A stretch of DNA of 64,000 bases from the NCBI GenBank assembly GCA_964626685.1, contig CAZVJY010000002.1, positions 62,001 through 126,000 on the forward strand. Reading direction: 5' to 3'. Positions 8,792-16,942 of this stretch are shown here, piece after piece. The DNA comes from RGEC01 sp964626685 (GTDB lineage: Bacteria; Bacteroidota; Bacteroidia; NS11-12g; UBA955). The notes beneath the pieces were generated by a model. That model saw nothing but the letters and a program-made list of their open reading frames with translations, was not told the origin of the DNA and did not search any database. The translations under genes were made by a program, and so were the position numbers. Numbering within the stretch: position 1 is the first letter of the stretch; each line of letters begins with the position of its first letter.

Positions 8792-9783
8792 CAGCTTACT
8801 GAAATCTCATCCCGCAACTGTACAACTCTTTTCAGGGCCTGTTTAAAAAACTGGTTGCGCTGTTTTTCGGCCACTTTGCTTACCAGGGTACTTTTGGCAA
8901 TCAGATTATCCAGCCAGCCACTGATCTGCCTGTTAAACACAGCGCTGGATGTGCGCATATAGTTAAAGGAACCATAACCGATGTAGCTGGATGTGCGCTC
9001 GCCGGAGGACATAAATACATGGTTATTACCAATCATCAAATCGCTGATATACAGCGAGAATGAAGCATGGGTAAATGCCCCTTTGGCCGGATTGTATTTT
9101 CTGCCTGTTTCGGCTTGTTTGGAAGCCATTTCTATAACACCGCTAAGGTCATCAAGAATACCATAAATGGTTTCAAGCTCCTTAAAAAAGCCTGCTTCCC
9201 AATAAAACCGTATCTGCTGAATGGTGCTCTTAATGGTATCTTCATTCCAAACCTCAGTTGTGGGGATACTCTGATACTTTCGGGTGATTTCGGATAATTT
9301 TTCTGCCCAGTCTTCCGGCAATGATACTTCTTCTGCCTTGGTGCCCTGAAACGCAGGCACATTCAAAATACTTTTGGTCCAATAAATCATTTTGAACCTG
9401 GCCAGCCTGGGAAAGAAAAAGTGATAAAAAACAGGCAAATCCTCGGCGGCATAGTACAGCATGCTGTCTTCAAATCGGGCAAGCCAGGTCAGATCGCGGT
9501 CCAGCGATTGCAGATACTGATGAAAACTATCATCATTACCAAGAATATTGTTAATTTTAAACGATACCACGTCCGGCATCTCTGTATTAAGCGATTCCAG
9601 CGGTATACTGAAATGCCGGCACAGTTGCACCGTTTCATTCAGGGTAAAATCGGTTTCACCGCGCAGACGGCGATACGCGCTGTCGGTACTGATCCCCAGT
9701 GCACTGCTCACCTCCTCTGCCAGATGCATATTGGAAGGAACCGTATTTTTTACAATTTGAATGAATGATGACTGATAATCCAT
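8791..9783 (-). CDS. HTH-type (XRE-like) transcriptional regulator
   Basis: A 330-residue protein. Residues about 15-65 form a helix-turn-helix of XRE/Cro type (ALGISTDSAYRRLRGE, then TLNETVQLCRHF). The remaining 250 residues are a mostly helical domain I do not recognise, possibly a sensor or oligomerisation module. This layout is common among uncharacterised Bacteroidota regulators. The start at 9783 is chosen because a well-formed promoter (9816-9846) would place the transcription start at or just after the alternative ATG at 9810. It is the first gene of the operon with recQ and two glycosyltransferases, and may autoregulate it; that is inference. Confidence 0.75.
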   Translation of the reverse strand: MDYQSSFIQIVKNTVPSNMHLAEEVSSALGISTDSAYRRLRGETDFTLNETVQLCRHFSIPLESLNTEMPDVVSFKINNILGNDDSFHQYLQSLDRDLTWLARFEDSMLYYAAEDLPVFYHFFFPRLARFKMIYWTKSILNVPAFQGTKAEEVSLPEDWAEKLSEITRKYQSIPTTEVWNEDTIKSTIQQIRFYWEAGFFKELETIYGILDDLSGVIEMASKQAETGRKYNPAKGAFTHASFSLYISDLMIGNNHVFMSSGERTSSYIGYGSFNYMRTSSAVFNRQISGWLDNLIAKSTLVSKVAEKQRNQFFKQALKRVVQLRDEISVS

Positions 9784-9815
9784 AAAATTTGCATTTTTTA
9801 TTACCTGCAATTCAT

Positions 9816-9846
9816 CAAAATTAGTATTTTTTAATAATTATTCAAA
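9816..9846 (-). promoter_or_regulatory. promoter of HTH-recQ-glycosyltransferase operon
   Basis: On the minus strand: TTTG at 9846-9843, a 19-base spacer, then TAATTTTG at 9823-9816, matching the Bacteroidota housekeeping sigma consensus on both boxes. Predicted start of transcription is near 9809, about 26 bases before the ATG at 9783. Confidence 0.6.
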
Positions 9847-9913
9847 TTATTTCTAATTTTTATTCTGCCATATACCCAAACGCTTCGGGAATTTTATTGA
9901 AAGGCATCTACGC

Positions 9914-9944
9914 TTGATTTTTATGATTAAATTCAATAATTTTG
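9914..9944 (+). promoter_or_regulatory. promoter of the two-component operon
   Basis: TTG at 9914-9916, 20-base spacer, TAATTTTG at 9937-9944. Predicted start near 9951, giving a leader of roughly 28 bases before the ATG at 9979. It lies back to back with the promoter of the HTH operon. Confidence 0.55.
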
Positions 9945-9978
9945 CGCGACAATACTATTTTTAAGCAAGTAAATCAAC

Positions 9979-10581
9979 ATGATGCGCGTACCTGAGGCAC
10001 CCAGAGATGTCAACGAAGTAAAGGTTTTAATAGCCGATGACCATACCATTATTTTCAGCGGAATCAAACTGATTCTGAGCATGAATCTCAACATTAAAAA
10101 CATTGTTGAATGCTCTCAGCTAAGCATGTTGCTGCCTACCATCGAAAAGGAAAGACCCACCCACATTATTCTTGATGTAACTTTTCCCGAAGGTTCGAGT
10201 ATTTCTTTGGTTGAAAAAATCATTGAACGCAATCCGGAAACCCGCATAATGCTGTTCTCCATGCACCCTGAAGTAATGTTTCAGCGCATCCTCAGTCGTT
10301 ACAAGATTGATTATTGTGAAAAGAAGACATCAGAAGTGGAAATCACAAGGCGTTTTTCTGAATTCATTAACGGAGTCACCTTACCCCGCCTGGCAAAAAA
10401 ACCGCTTATAAAGGGCAAGCGTGAAAACCAAATTCTGCAAATGCTGATGGAAGGCAAATCCACTCTGACCATAGCTACCGAACTGGGTATCAAAAGCAAT
10501 ACCGTTTCTACCATCAAAGCGCGCATTTTTCACAAGCTGAATGTCAATAACGTAGTAGAGTTGGTTCAGCTCTATAAATGA
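9979..10581 (+). CDS. response regulator, NarL/LuxR type
   Basis: A 200-residue transcription factor. The receiver domain (about 14-130) has the acidic pair Asp20-Asp21, the phospho-acceptor Asp66 (ILDVTFPEG, an unusual tail in place of the common MP) and Lys115/Lys116. A LuxR-type helix-turn-helix occupies about 140-195 (TIATELGIKSNTVSTIKARIFHKL). Two adjacent ATGs (9979 and 9982) are possible starts. Its TGA overlaps the ATG of the kinase gene by 4 bases (ATGA), making the partner assignment firm. The targets are unknown; no obviously co-regulated structural gene is adjacent. Confidence 0.9.
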   Translation: MMRVPEAPRDVNEVKVLIADDHTIIFSGIKLILSMNLNIKNIVECSQLSMLLPTIEKERPTHIILDVTFPEGSSISLVEKIIERNPETRIMLFSMHPEVMFQRILSRYKIDYCEKKTSEVEITRRFSEFINGVTLPRLAKKPLIKGKRENQILQMLMEGKSTLTIATELGIKSNTVSTIKARIFHKLNVNNVVELVQLYK

Positions 10582-13500
10582 GCCTGATATTAACACATCG
10601 TAAAAAGACCATTTCTCTTGCGGCATTTCTGTCGTTTTTCTTATTCTCTACCGCTCAAAATTCGCAAAAATACTTTTTGCGTTATTACAACAAGCAAAAC
10701 AATCAGCTGTCCGAGAACATTATAAGCGGACTTTTTGTCGATGATAAAAGATTGCTATGGATTACTACTCCAAACGGTTTGTTTACGTTTAACGGATTCG
10801 CTATTGAACCATACCCTGCAAAAACACCCGAGAGAATAACCTCTTTATTCCAAAATGCGGCTAAAAAGCGCTTAGTTACTTGCGCAGATGGAAAAATTTA
10901 CGAAGTTAAAAATGACACTTTTATACATTTTCAAAATTTACCCAATACAAAGGCAGAGGAATTTTCAGCATATATATTCAACAATTCAAAAATAAATGGA
11001 TTGAAAACCCTAAATATGTTAGGCGATTCTATTGCCAATGCCAGTGCTGTTTTTGTAAGTGCTGACAATAGCATATATCTCAGAAAAAAGCATATTATTT
11101 ACCAAATCAAAAACGGAGTTTTCAAAACGATCACAAGTGCTTTCCCTGTGATTGGAGGAGATGTATTTACGGATGATAAATACTGGATTTTCGACACCCG
11201 GAGCGGGACAATGCACTGCATAAATGACGCATCACTTAAAGACGTTAAAATTCCTTTCAATGAAGCATTAACCGCAAGCAATCAGTGGATTTTGGAACAT
11301 TCACCAAATCCTGTACTGGTGTTTCAAAACAGAGCATGGACATTCTTAAAAAATAAAAAAACCGAGCAATATGAGTGGCGAGAAATTGCAGACAATATAC
11401 CTCTTGATATTGCTGTTACCTCTGCGTATTACAGCCCAGAACTCGAAAAATTATTTTTAGGAACCATTCCCACAGGCTTAGTAGTAATTAGCAAATCCAG
11501 GTTTTCTGTTTTTCAGCATACAATTCCAAAAAACACCTTAGACTTTTATCGGTATTACGTTCAAATCCCTCAAAAAAACGGCTACGTAATTTCAGACTTC
11601 CCACAGCTTTTCGAAAACACGCCTGGCTATTTCAGAAGCTTTTTCAAAAACTATGACATTTCATATTCCTATCAGCATTTGGATTCAACCAACATCATTG
11701 GCAATACCCGTGATTTTTATTATACGCTTGACATTGCAACACTGAAACCCAGAAAAATATCCAAACAGCAGACAGCACCACTACAACAACAGAGTTATGT
11801 TCTGTATGGCAATAAAGCTTATATATTCAACAACAAGGGGATTTTTATATATGATAGGACAAAAGATAGCATTTACCTAAAATTAAAGATACAGTTAGGC
11901 TCCGATCATGTTAACCAAAGCACCGTAATTAATGACAAAATTTTCCTATCCTATTGCGGTGGAATTATGGTATATGATCCTAAAAGAAATCGTATTGAAA
12001 AGCACATTTTAAAATCAACATGTTTTAGGAATTTTTTTCGCTATAAAAATCAAATAATCGTAACAACCTATGGTGAAGGGCTGCATTTACTGGATTCGGT
12101 TAATTATGCTGTTAAGCCTCTTAAGTCCGATTATTACAATGCATTAAAGAGAACCAATTTCCTGTATAAGGATAAAAAGGATTTCATATGGGCATCTACC
12201 ACCAACGGCATATTGCGTATACCCGGTTTCAGTTTTGACAGAATGTTGACCGGTAAAGACTTTCTTCCTCAACCACAATATTTTGATTCAAAAAATGGCT
12301 TGCCCAACGATGAGATGAATGGAGGCACATACCCAGCCTATATCAACTTCAACGACACACTCATTTCAGCTCCCGGCATTATGGGTATAATACAGTTTCA
12401 CCCACTGCGCGATTTCCCAAACCGAACTGCCGGACTTGAACTGAGCATCAAAGAAATCATTAGTTTGGGTAAAAAACTATCTCTGGCTAACAACACATTA
12501 ACTTTAAGCAGTGAGATGAATGAGGTAAAATTTCACATTCAGACTGTGCACTGGGCAAACCCTCAAAACCTAAATCTGTATTACAGGTTAAACAACAATT
12601 TGCACTACGTTCCATACACTGATTTATCGGCACTCAATATCATTTTCGAAAATGCCGGATTGCAGGTACTGGAATTTTTATATATAGATGATTTGGGAAA
12701 AGAAACTACGGTTTTAAAGATTTCAATTACAAAGAAAAAACCATGGTATCAAACTGTAGCATTTATTTTTCTGTCCATACTGATTATCGCTTTTATTGTT
12801 GTGATAGCTTCCTGGGTTAGAACCAAAAACGTCGAAAAGAAAAACCGCCGACTAAGAGAAATCATCGATGAAAAAACACAGAAAATACAGGAGGTAAACA
12901 ATAGTCTGATGGAGAAGGTGACAGAACTTACACAACTAAACAAAATTAACAACATCTATATAAGTGTGATAAACCATGACGTTTTTGCACCCATAAAGTA
13001 CATCAACGTAGTGGGGGATAAAATCTATGCGTATAAAGATAAACTTAAAAAGGCTGATATTCTAAAGCATCTGGAGCTTATTGTTAACTCAACCAAACGG
13101 CTGGAAATACTGTGTTCAAACATACTGAACGAGCGTTCATCAGGCAGTTCATTTAAGCAGATAAACCAGGATGTTTCTATAAATAACATGCTGACAGATC
13201 TGTCAAATTTTGTTAAAATCGGCCTAGAAATCAATGAAAACAATCTGGTTATAAAAATCCCCGGCAACACAACTGCCAATACTTCAGCAAACGCACTGAA
13301 TATTATCCTTACCAATATTGTAAGCAATGCCAATAGATTTACCAAACGTGGCCAAATAACCATTACATACAAAAAAACAAAGGGTTACCACAGTATCAAC
13401 GTAACTGATACCGGAAATGGAATGCCTGCTGAGGTGCTTGAGAAAATACGTAACCGGACCCTACAGATCAACCATAAAGACGGTACGGAATTTCAAAGCT

Positions 13501-13631
13501 ATGGAATTGGCTACTCGCTTATTTTTAAAATGCTGGATATTATAAACGGGCAGATGGAAATACAGTCAGAAACCTTAAAAGGAACATCAGTAACCCTTTT
13601 GTTCCCGGATTTGACAACCACAGATAACTAA
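10578..13631 (+). CDS. sensor histidine kinase with Reg_prop beta-propeller sensor
   Basis: A 1,017-residue membrane kinase. A signal peptide (about 1-26) precedes a periplasmic propeller-like region with Reg_prop-type repeats (SGLFVDDKRLLWITTPNGLF; KDKKDFIWASTTNGIL) and a Y_Y_Y-like domain (about 620-715). A membrane helix (about 721-748) is followed by a coiled coil, a HisKA-like segment with His800 (INHDVFAPIKY) and a HATPase domain (N-box LTNIVSNANRF; DTGNGMP; YGIGYSL). Unlike hybrid two-component systems with the same sensor, there is no fused receiver or DNA-binding domain; the regulator is the separate upstream gene. Base composition is strikingly AT-rich: two hand-counted 60-base lines give 16 and 19 G+C, against 38 in one line of sucC. 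Confidence 0.9.
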   Translation: MSLILTHRKKTISLAAFLSFFLFSTAQNSQKYFLRYYNKQNNQLSENIISGLFVDDKRLLWITTPNGLFTFNGFAIEPYPAKTPERITSLFQNAAKKRLVTCADGKIYEVKNDTFIHFQNLPNTKAEEFSAYIFNNSKINGLKTLNMLGDSIANASAVFVSADNSIYLRKKHIIYQIKNGVFKTITSAFPVIGGDVFTDDKYWIFDTRSGTMHCINDASLKDVKIPFNEALTASNQWILEHSPNPVLVFQNRAWTFLKNKKTEQYEWREIADNIPLDIAVTSAYYSPELEKLFLGTIPTGLVVISKSRFSVFQHTIPKNTLDFYRYYVQIPQKNGYVISDFPQLFENTPGYFRSFFKNYDISYSYQHLDSTNIIGNTRDFYYTLDIATLKPRKISKQQTAPLQQQSYVLYGNKAYIFNNKGIFIYDRTKDSIYLKLKIQLGSDHVNQSTVINDKIFLSYCGGIMVYDPKRNRIEKHILKSTCFRNFFRYKNQIIVTTYGEGLHLLDSVNYAVKPLKSDYYNALKRTNFLYKDKKDFIWASTTNGILRIPGFSFDRMLTGKDFLPQPQYFDSKNGLPNDEMNGGTYPAYINFNDTLISAPGIMGIIQFHPLRDFPNRTAGLELSIKEIISLGKKLSLANNTLTLSSEMNEVKFHIQTVHWANPQNLNLYYRLNNNLHYVPYTDLSALNIIFENAGLQVLEFLYIDDLGKETTVLKISITKKKPWYQTVAFIFLSILIIAFIVVIASWVRTKNVEKKNRRLREIIDEKTQKIQEVNNSLMEKVTELTQLNKINNIYISVINHDVFAPIKYINVVGDKIYAYKDKLKKADILKHLELIVNSTKRLEILCSNILNERSSGSSFKQINQDVSINNMLTDLSNFVKIGLEINENNLVIKIPGNTTANTSANALNIILTNIVSNANRFTKRGQITITYKKTKGYHSINVTDTGNGMPAEVLEKIRNRTLQINHKDGTEFQSYGIGYSLIFKMLDIINGQMEIQSETLKGTSVTLLFPDLTTTDN

Positions 13632-13638
13632 TGGCTGC

Positions 13639-14307
13639 TTACGCATGAAACACACCGTCCACCATGTGCAGATTGCGGTCTGCAAGAGCTGCCAGTTCAG
13701 GGTTGTGGGTCACAATCACAAATGTTTGCCCTAGTTCATCCCGTAACTTCAAAAAGTACTCATGCAGGGATTTGGCGTTTTTGCTATCGAGATTACCACT
13801 GGGCTCATCAGCCAAAACTGCACCAGGGTTGTTTATCAGAGCCCTAACTACTGAAACCCGTTGTTGTTCACCTCCACTCAATTCATTGGGTTTATGGTGT
13901 AGTCTGCCTTCAAGACCAAGCATAGCAAACAGCGGCAAGGCCTTTTCTTCAGCTTCTTTTTTCCCCATTCCTGCTATCCATGCCGGCATGCAGGCATTTT
14001 CCAGCGCTGTAAATTCGGGCAGCAACTGATGAAACTGAAATACAAAACCCAAATTTTGGTTTCTAAAAGCCGCCAACTGCTGCTTATTCAGACCGGAAAC
14101 CGGTGTGTTTCTAAAGTATACTTCCCCCTCATCCGGTTTGTCAAGCGTGCCAAGAATGTGGAGCAATGTACTTTTGCCTGCACCGCTCTCCCCGGTAATG
14201 CAAACAATTTCGGCGGGTTTGATTTCAAGGTCAATTCCTTTTAAAACCTCGAGGTTTCCGTAACACTTTTTCACCTTCTCGGCCCGGATTAGGAAGCTGT
14301 TGTCCAT
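13639..14307 (-). CDS. lolD: ABC transporter ATPase, LolD-like
   Basis: A 222-residue ATPase of the LolD/MacB group, which powers lipoprotein release from the inner membrane or related MacB-type export. Walker A GESGAGKST (39-47), Q-loop near VFQFHQLLPEFTALEN (89-104), signature LSGGEQQR (143-150), Walker B VLADEPSGNLD (164-174) and H-loop IVTHNPEL are all present. The spacing and the text after the Q-loop are those of LolD. Its permease is not next door, so the LolD assignment rests on sequence alone. It converges on the kinase gene with only 7 bases between stops and is divergent from sucC. Confidence 0.82.
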   Translation of the reverse strand: MDNSFLIRAEKVKKCYGNLEVLKGIDLEIKPAEIVCITGESGAGKSTLLHILGTLDKPDEGEVYFRNTPVSGLNKQQLAAFRNQNLGFVFQFHQLLPEFTALENACMPAWIAGMGKKEAEEKALPLFAMLGLEGRLHHKPNELSGGEQQRVSVVRALINNPGAVLADEPSGNLDSKNAKSLHEYFLKLRDELGQTFVIVTHNPELAALADRNLHMVDGVFHA

Positions 14308-14314
14308 TGCACTT

Positions 14315-14322
14315 CAAACCTA
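14315..14322 (-). promoter_or_regulatory. possible -7 element for lolD-like gene
   Basis: Minus-strand TAGGTTTG, fitting TAnnTTTG, with 7 bases to the ATG. No -33 box seen. If real, the leader is only one or a few bases. Confidence 0.3.
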
Positions 14323-14369
14323 CGGGAAAAATCTTATGCATAAAAATCGGGGACACAGCACAAAATGGT

Positions 14370-14377
14370 TAATTTTG
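14370..14377 (+). promoter_or_regulatory. -7 element for sucC (TAATTTTG)
   Basis: Exact TAnnTTTG match, 17 bases before the ATG at 14395. The -33 position lacks TTTG. Confidence 0.42.
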
Positions 14378-14394
14378 CACACTGAAAATCAAGC

Positions 14395-15624
14395 ATGAAT
14401 ATTCACGAGTATCAGGCTAAAGAAATCCTGAAAAGTTATGGAGTAGCCATTCAAGGCGGTTTTGTCGCCGAAACCCCCGAAGAGGCCATGGAAGCCGCAC
14501 GCAAGGTAAAAAGCGAATTTAACAGCGACTGGTGCGTTATCAAAGCCCAGATTCATGCAGGTGGACGCGGCAAAGGCAAAATAGCCGGAACCGAACACCG
14601 CGGCGTGCAGATAGCCAAATCCCCCGAACAGGCGGCAGACATTGCCAAAAACCTGCTTGGCGGAACGCTGGTTACCATCCAGACCGGTGCTGCCGGCAAA
14701 GTGGTAAACAAAGTTCTGGTTGCCCAGGATGTTTTTTATCCCGGCTCCTCTGAACCCAAAGAATATTACATGAGCGTACTGCTGGACCGCCAGACCAAGA
14801 GAAACGTCATCATTTACACCACCGAAGGAGGTATGGATATTGAAGAGGTGGCAGAACAGCACCCGGAGAAAATCTTCAAGGAATGGATTGATCCGGCCGT
14901 AGGGTTTCAGGCATTTCAGGCCCGTAAAATCGCTTTCAAACTCGGACTGGAAGGCAAAGCCTTTAAAGAAATGGTTAGTTTTGTTACAGCCCTGTACAAG
15001 GCTTACGATGAAACCGACAGCGCCATGTTCGAAATCAATCCTGTACTGAAAACGAGCGACGACCGCATTATTGCCGTAGACGCAAAGGTAAATCTCGACG
15101 ACAATGCACTTTACCGCCATCCTGCCTATGCAGCCCTGCGCGACATTGCCGAAGAAGATCCCACCGAGGTTGAAGCAGGCAAATACAATCTCAATTTCGT
15201 TAAACTTGACGGAAACGTAGGCTGTATGGTTAATGGCGCCGGTCTTGCCATGGCCACTATGGATATTATTAAACTCAGCGGCGGCGAACCTGCCAACTTC
15301 CTTGATGTGGGAGGAACTGCCAATGCAGAAACGGTGGAAGCCGGTTTCCGTATTATCATGAGCGATCCCAATGTGAAAGCCATCCTAATCAATATCTTTG
15401 GTGGTATCGTTCGTTGCGACCGTGTTGCCAATGGTGTAGTGGAAGCCTATAAAAAAATCGGGGATGTAAAAATTCCAATTATTGTAAGACTGCAGGGCAC
15501 CAATGCTGAAGAAGCCAAGCGCATTATTGACGAGAGCGGACTGAAGGTTTTCAGTGCCATCGTGCTGCGTGAAGCTGCCGATTTGGTAAAGAAAGTACTG
15601 ACTGAGAACAGTTCTGCTTCCTAA
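14395..15624 (+). CDS. sucC: succinyl-CoA ligase (ADP-forming) subunit beta
   Basis: A 409-residue subunit that, with SucD, converts succinyl-CoA to succinate with ATP or GTP formation in the TCA cycle. The N-terminal ATP-grasp domain begins with the family hallmark MNIHEYQAKEILKSYG and includes IKAQIHAGGRGKGK and FEINPV. The C-terminal ligase domain has NGAGLAMATMD, FLDVGGTA and NIFGGIVRCD. It is slightly longer than the usual 385-400 residues. sucD is not adjacent, a common arrangement in Bacteroidota. The mscL gene follows after 48 bases and may be co-transcribed. Confidence 0.96.
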   Translation: MNIHEYQAKEILKSYGVAIQGGFVAETPEEAMEAARKVKSEFNSDWCVIKAQIHAGGRGKGKIAGTEHRGVQIAKSPEQAADIAKNLLGGTLVTIQTGAAGKVVNKVLVAQDVFYPGSSEPKEYYMSVLLDRQTKRNVIIYTTEGGMDIEEVAEQHPEKIFKEWIDPAVGFQAFQARKIAFKLGLEGKAFKEMVSFVTALYKAYDETDSAMFEINPVLKTSDDRIIAVDAKVNLDDNALYRHPAYAALRDIAEEDPTEVEAGKYNLNFVKLDGNVGCMVNGAGLAMATMDIIKLSGGEPANFLDVGGTANAETVEAGFRIIMSDPNVKAILINIFGGIVRCDRVANGVVEAYKKIGDVKIPIIVRLQGTNAEEAKRIIDESGLKVFSAIVLREAADLVKKVLTENSSAS

Positions 15625-15672
15625 TCAGGCATCGGACAGTCAATCTTGCATTAATTTGCAGGAAAATAGCGT

Positions 15673-15975
15673 ATGGGGTTTATTTCGGAGTTCAGAGAAT
15701 TCATCAAGAAAGGCAATGTCATTGATCTGGCAGTGGCTGTATTGATTGGCGGTGCATTTCAGAAAATTGTGGACAGCATCGTAAACGATATTATTATGCC
15801 AATCATCGCTTTTATTGGCGGATTCAAAAAGATTGAGTCACTGGCAGCAGGTCCTTTTACCTATGGCAAACTGATTGCTTCTGTGCTGAATTTCATCATT
15901 ATCTCTGCGGTTTTGTTCATCATGGTAAAAGCCATTAACCGAACCAAAGAAGTTATCATTAAGGAAAAAGAATAG
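15673..15975 (+). CDS. mscL: large-conductance mechanosensitive channel, minimal form
   Basis: A 100-residue inner-membrane tension valve that releases solutes on osmotic downshock. The N-terminal helix and TM1 are classic (EFREFIKKGNVIDLAVAVLIGGAF, about 5-28; IVDSIVNDIIMP). TM2 runs about residues 68-88. Two parts are reduced relative to the usual 130-150 residues: the periplasmic loop is short (about 20 residues) and the chain ends about a dozen residues after TM2, so the cytoplasmic C-terminal helix bundle is missing. The stop (TAG 15973-15975) is followed 8 bases later by the next gene. It is probably functional, since the pore-forming parts are intact. Confidence 0.92.
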   Translation: MGFISEFREFIKKGNVIDLAVAVLIGGAFQKIVDSIVNDIIMPIIAFIGGFKKIESLAAGPFTYGKLIASVLNFIIISAVLFIMVKAINRTKEVIIKEKE

Positions 15976-15983
15976 CTCCCACG

Positions 15984-16931
15984 TTGCGGTATTCCCTGCT
16001 GATATTGTTATTGACCTTGTCTGCGAATGTACAGGGCAACTTCACTACAGATTCCACACAAAGCTTAGACTCCAACCGTATTATTAAGAAAGGGGCCGAA
16101 CTGGGCGTTACTACTGCCCTTTCAGGCACCAGCCCAAACTGGAGCGGCGGTGCTGCAAACAACCTCAGCGGGAACTTTTTTATCAGGGCTTTTTACAATG
16201 TGAAATTAAATCATCATACTTGGGATAACATTCTAAAAATCAATGCAGGTGCCATTTCAAGCACGATGCAGGATAATTTCGGACAGAAGTTTCGAAGTAC
16301 CCGCAAAAACATGGATAACATTTTCATGGACAGCAAATATGGGTATTCATTTGAAAAACTAACATGGCTGAGCGGTTTCGGTGGATTGAACCTACAGACC
16401 CAGTTACTTCCCGGATACACTTATTCCAGGGATGCCAATGGCAGAGAAGTAAAGAACCTTGTCAGCAGTTTTCTAAGCCAGGGTTCCCTCATGTCGGCCA
16501 TAGGCCTGGAAGCCAAACCCTCCGACCGCTTTTATGCGCGCTTGGCTTTGTTTTCGCTGAAACAAACCTTCATGCTCAACCAGAGCTTGTATGAAAAACG
16601 GAACCAAAACACCATTGCTGGGGTAAACAAAGGGCAATACATCCGCAGTGAGCAAGGCTTTCAGATCCAAACCGGCTTTAACCGGGAATTCAATTTCAAC
16701 AAGCAAATCCTGGTTCGAACCAACTACCTTGGATTTATCCCTTACAACTACAAACGGAACCCCAGCCCCCTCGACAGCCGTATTGACCTTGGCCTGAGTG
16801 TAAAGCTAACCCGCTACCTAAATTTCAACTACACGCTTATCAGCATATTTGATAAAGACCTTTCACGTCCTGGCGAAAATGCCTGGCAAAACTCCTGGGT
16901 TTTGGGTCTTGGATTCCTTTATAAAATTTGA
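15984..16931 (+). CDS. DUF3078-like outer-membrane protein, TTG start
   Basis: A 315-residue predicted outer-membrane beta-barrel resembling DUF3078 of Bacteroidota. A signal peptide (MRYSLLILLLTLSANVQG) is followed by the family-like LGVTTALSGTSPNWSGGAANNLSG and alternating aromatic/polar strands ending in WVLGLGFLYKI. The only reasonable start is TTG at 15984: a TAA at 15960 closes the frame upstream with no ATG or GTG between, and the TTG sits exactly at the signal peptide. It lies 8 bases after mscL, so probably co-transcribed. The role is unknown; the DUF3078 assignment is from memory of the family pattern. Confidence 0.72.
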   Translation: MRYSLLILLLTLSANVQGNFTTDSTQSLDSNRIIKKGAELGVTTALSGTSPNWSGGAANNLSGNFFIRAFYNVKLNHHTWDNILKINAGAISSTMQDNFGQKFRSTRKNMDNIFMDSKYGYSFEKLTWLSGFGGLNLQTQLLPGYTYSRDANGREVKNLVSSFLSQGSLMSAIGLEAKPSDRFYARLALFSLKQTFMLNQSLYEKRNQNTIAGVNKGQYIRSEQGFQIQTGFNREFNFNKQILVRTNYLGFIPYNYKRNPSPLDSRIDLGLSVKLTRYLNFNYTLISIFDKDLSRPGENAWQNSWVLGLGFLYKI

Positions 16932-16942
16932 CCTGATTGCTT

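Noticed and set aside
14389..15120. Minus-strand open frame of 243 codons over sucC
   Set aside because: Shadow of the GC-rich sucC coding strand with low-complexity Phe/Gly content and no signals.
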